From Cytobacillus suaedae (lineage in GTDB: Bacteria > Bacillota > Bacilli > Bacillales > Bacillaceae_L), in NCBI GenBank assembly GCA_014960805.1, contig CP063163.1, positions 855,001 to 919,000 of the forward strand: DNA of 64,000 nt. The letters are read 5' to 3'. How positions within the stretch are numbered: position 1 is the stretch's first letter; each line of letters opens with the position of its first letter. The position numbers and the translations under genes are program-made. The notes beneath the pieces were generated by a model. That model made no database searches, was not told the origin of the DNA, and saw nothing but the letters and a program-made list of their open reading frames with translations. This document shows, piece after piece, positions 61,571-64,000 of this stretch.

Positions 61571-64000
61571 GTGGAAGAAAATAGTATGATACTTCTAACG
61601 AAAATTACTCCTCCAAACGTGAAAGAGCATATTTTACGTAGACCGTCCTTAATGAAAAAATTGAAAGCGGTAACAAACTACCCCTTAACAATCATTCATT
61701 CCGGTCCTGGCTATGGGAAAACAACAGCACTCTCATCAATGGTCAAGGATCAAAACCTTTCGTTCTCATGGTACAGCATTTCGAATAATGACGATGATGT
61801 TATACCGTTCTTATCTTATATTACTTCTGCGATAAGGAAACAACATCCAACCTTTGGTACAAACTTTCTATCCTATATCGGTACAGCAGACCGCTACATA
61901 CGAGATGAAGAGATACGATCGTTATGCTCTTTATTTGTCAATGAAGTGATAAGTTTTGGTTCGACAATACTACTTATTTTAGATGATTATCATATTGTTC
62001 AACAATCTCCAAGTATTGACAAATGGATGACCTTGTTAATACAACATATCCCATCCAATTTACATTTAGTGATTTCGAGCCGTACTCGTCCTAATTGGGA
62101 TTTGTTAACTGCAATGAAGGTGAAAAATGAATTACTAGAAATTAAACAAAAGGATTTAATGTTCACCTTCGATGAAGTAGATGTTTTATTAAGAGACTAT
62201 TATGAATGTGAAGTAAACGATCTTGAAATTGAACAAATTTTTTCAGCAACAGAGGGCTGGGTTATTGCTATAGGAATGATTTGGCAACAATTAACGGTAA
62301 ACGGTAGCCTTAGTGATGTGCTAGTAAATAAAGCACAATCTCTTGATGATTTGTTCAAATTTTTAGCGATGGAAGTGTTTCAAAAGCAACCGCCTATGGT
62401 TCAGCAGTTCTTAGAAAGTACGTGTATTTTCGATGAACTGAACGGGCAACTATGCGATGATGTCCTGGGAATTAGTGGGGCATCTGCTATGTTGGAGAAT
62501 ATATCAAATAGGAATCTATTTCTATATTCAATAGGGGATGGGCAATATCGCTATCATGCATTATTCAAGGAATTTTTAGAGAAGCAATTACGAATGACAA
62601 ACGATAAACAATATAGAATGCTCCATGAACGTAGTGGTAATTATTATTTTCGCCAGGGATTAATGGTCCAGGCTATCTATCATTTTGAAGCAATTAATGA
62701 TTTTGAAAATGTGGCTAAAATTCTAGATAAACATGGTCAGATAATGATTGAAAATGGTCAGCTTGAGAGTTTACTAGAAAGGTTAAAAAGAATACCTGAT
62801 CTATTAAAAAATCAATATTATTTACTGTGGTTATATGAAGGCGAAGTACTAAGGTACCGGTGTTCATATAATGAAGCAGAAAGATGTTACTTAAAGGCAA
62901 TCGAAAAAGCTAGCCAGGTAAAGGATTATATAGGGGAGAGTCGTGCATTAGAAGGGCAAGCTAGGATCTATCTTGATACAATTCAACCTGGTAAAGCAGA
63001 ACGATTTCTTCAGAAAGCCATTGAAGTACTTGAAACGATGGGGGATACAGGGTATGAAGGCCTAGGTAGACTTTATTCTTTAATGGCTGAGAACCTAGCA
63101 AATGCAGGACAAGCGATTAAAGCCCAAAAGTGGTTTAAAAAAGGGAGAGAGCTTAACATAGCTCTTGAGGATGGCAATCTTGAAGCTAGACTTTATTTGC
63201 GTTCAGGTAAGCTTATGAATGCCAAGAAGATATTGATCCAAAAGAAACAAGCCGAATCCTCGAGTGCACATGTCCATTTGCAGCAGTCTCATCGCGAAAC
63301 AGATCTATTACTCTCTTTAATTGAAGCCTTTATGGGGAATGGTGAGGAAGCTAAAGAATTGGCTCAATCTGGTATTCAACAAGGGGTGAGATTTCAGGCT
63401 CCATTTGTTGAGGCATGTGGTTGGATCAGGATGGGGCATGCAGTACAACTGCTAGGAAAATACGATTATACACTCGCAAAACAATGCTATGAAACGGCAC
63501 TTGAAATAATGGATGAGATTAACGTTTCCAGGGGAAAAGCAGAACCACTAATGGGACTATGTATTTTATTTGGGAATGAAGGGGCATATGAGAGATCCAT
63601 TGAATATGGTACCAAGGCTTTGGAAGAGACCGAAATGGTAAAGGATGCATGGCTATCTGCACTTATTTTATTATGTATGGCAATTGCTGCTGTTCATAAC
63701 GAAAAGTATGAAGAAGCAAATACCTATTTATCAAAGTGTTCTACTTTATTTACTGAGTGTGGTGACCAGAATGGTTCATTAATGACTGCTCTGTGGAGGT
63801 GTGTTTCATCTTTTTACAGTGAAGAGGCGGATCAATTTCTTACGAATGTGCAACATTTTAGTAAGCTACTTCAGCTAGGGGACTACACTTTTATATTTAA
63901 GAAGCGTACTTTATTTGGACCAAGAGATTTAAAAAAACTTGTACCTATTTTACTAGAAGCTCAAAAAATTGGTGTTCACCGTCAATACATTAGTAATCTG
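61571..64000 (+). CDS. MalT-like STAND ATPase regulator (3' truncated by window edge)
   Basis: The frame is open from a GTG at 61571 to the last base (810 codons). The N-terminal NTPase has Walker A GPGYGKTT (residues 45-52), Walker B ILLILDDYH and sensor VISSRTRPNWD. A winged region and a long series of TPR-like helical repeats (from about residue 350) follow. Its layout is that of MalT/LAL regulators, which usually end in a LuxR-type or BTAD DNA-binding domain; that part lies outside the window. The ligand is unknown. Confidence 0.88.
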   Translation, partial: MEENSMILLTKITPPNVKEHILRRPSLMKKLKAVTNYPLTIIHSGPGYGKTTALSSMVKDQNLSFSWYSISNNDDDVIPFLSYITSAIRKQHPTFGTNFLSYIGTADRYIRDEEIRSLCSLFVNEVISFGSTILLILDDYHIVQQSPSIDKWMTLLIQHIPSNLHLVISSRTRPNWDLLTAMKVKNELLEIKQKDLMFTFDEVDVLLRDYYECEVNDLEIEQIFSATEGWVIAIGMIWQQLTVNGSLSDVLVNKAQSLDDLFKFLAMEVFQKQPPMVQQFLESTCIFDELNGQLCDDVLGISGASAMLENISNRNLFLYSIGDGQYRYHALFKEFLEKQLRMTNDKQYRMLHERSGNYYFRQGLMVQAIYHFEAINDFENVAKILDKHGQIMIENGQLESLLERLKRIPDLLKNQYYLLWLYEGEVLRYRCSYNEAERCYLKAIEKASQVKDYIGESRALEGQARIYLDTIQPGKAERFLQKAIEVLETMGDTGYEGLGRLYSLMAENLANAGQAIKAQKWFKKGRELNIALEDGNLEARLYLRSGKLMNAKKILIQKKQAESSSAHVHLQQSHRETDLLLSLIEAFMGNGEEAKELAQSGIQQGVRFQAPFVEACGWIRMGHAVQLLGKYDYTLAKQCYETALEIMDEINVSRGKAEPLMGLCILFGNEGAYERSIEYGTKALEETEMVKDAWLSALILLCMAIAAVHNEKYEEANTYLSKCSTLFTECGDQNGSLMTALWRCVSSFYSEEADQFLTNVQHFSKLLQLGDYTFIFKKRTLFGPRDLKKLVPILLEAQKIGVHRQYISNL

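Overview
The window is a chromosomal segment of a low-GC, endospore-forming Bacillaceae bacterium related to, but distinct from, Bacillus subtilis. The evidence is gene content and order. The blocks yhaN-yhaM-yhaL-prsA-yhaI-hpr-yhaH-trpP-serC-hit-ecsABC-yhaA, hmoB-pbpF-hemEHY, yhfH-yhfI-lcfB-yhfN and yhzC-comK-yhjD-yhjE-sipV all match the equivalent B. subtilis neighbourhood, with other genes interleaved. Sporulation genes (yhaL, two tiny YjcZ-type genes, a CotF/AdhB cluster, pbpF) and comK fit this placement. I see no prophage, plasmid, CRISPR, rRNA or tRNA gene.

Layout. 1-8.5 kb: the 3' part of a YhaN ATPase, the YhaM exonuclease, PrsA foldase, small sporulation and membrane genes, the Hpr (ScoC) regulator and the tryptophan transporter TrpP, whose leader carries a TRAP-type GAG/TAG repeat. 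8.5-14.3 kb: serC, an 11-unit array of 52-bp repeats, hit, a strange leftward-transcribed non-coding region, then ecsA-ecsB-ecsC. 14.3-25.5 kb: M20 amidohydrolase, PAP2 phosphatase, GDYXXLXY membrane protein, deacetylase-like lipoprotein, an oxidoreductase/PfpI pair divergent from a MocR-type regulator, an amino acid permease and a LysE exporter. 25.5-31.7 kb: a decayed chemoreceptor gene tail, a membrane diguanylate cyclase, a yraGF-adhB-yraED-like spore coat cluster behind a SigG-like promoter, and an alanine/glycine symporter. 31.7-40.7 kb: HmoB, the penicillin-binding protein PbpF, late haem synthesis (hemE, hemH, hemY), a LacI regulator, YhfH and YhfI. 40.8-51.5 kb: lipid and carbon metabolism (lcfB with a FadR-like operator, methyltransferase, enoyl-CoA hydratase, Mn catalase, AzlCD, a SCO copper protein, an M48 protease and the glyoxylate-shunt pair aceB-aceA). 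51.6-64 kb: an IS3-family element, the comK locus, an S9 peptidase, two orphan Opp-type ABC permeases, YhjE, SipV and the start of a large MalT-like regulator that leaves the window.

The non-coding DNA is unusually rich in repeats. There are three dispersed copies of a roughly 126-130 bp element whose stems covary, the 52-bp array, a degenerate roughly 190-bp A-B-A triad duplicated between hit and ecsA, a roughly 51-bp-period repeat interrupted by the IS element, and a GC-rich repeat on both sides of the Mn catalase gene. These are the parts of the window least explained by known genes. All calls rest on reading the sequence and on remembered family features; no searches were run.
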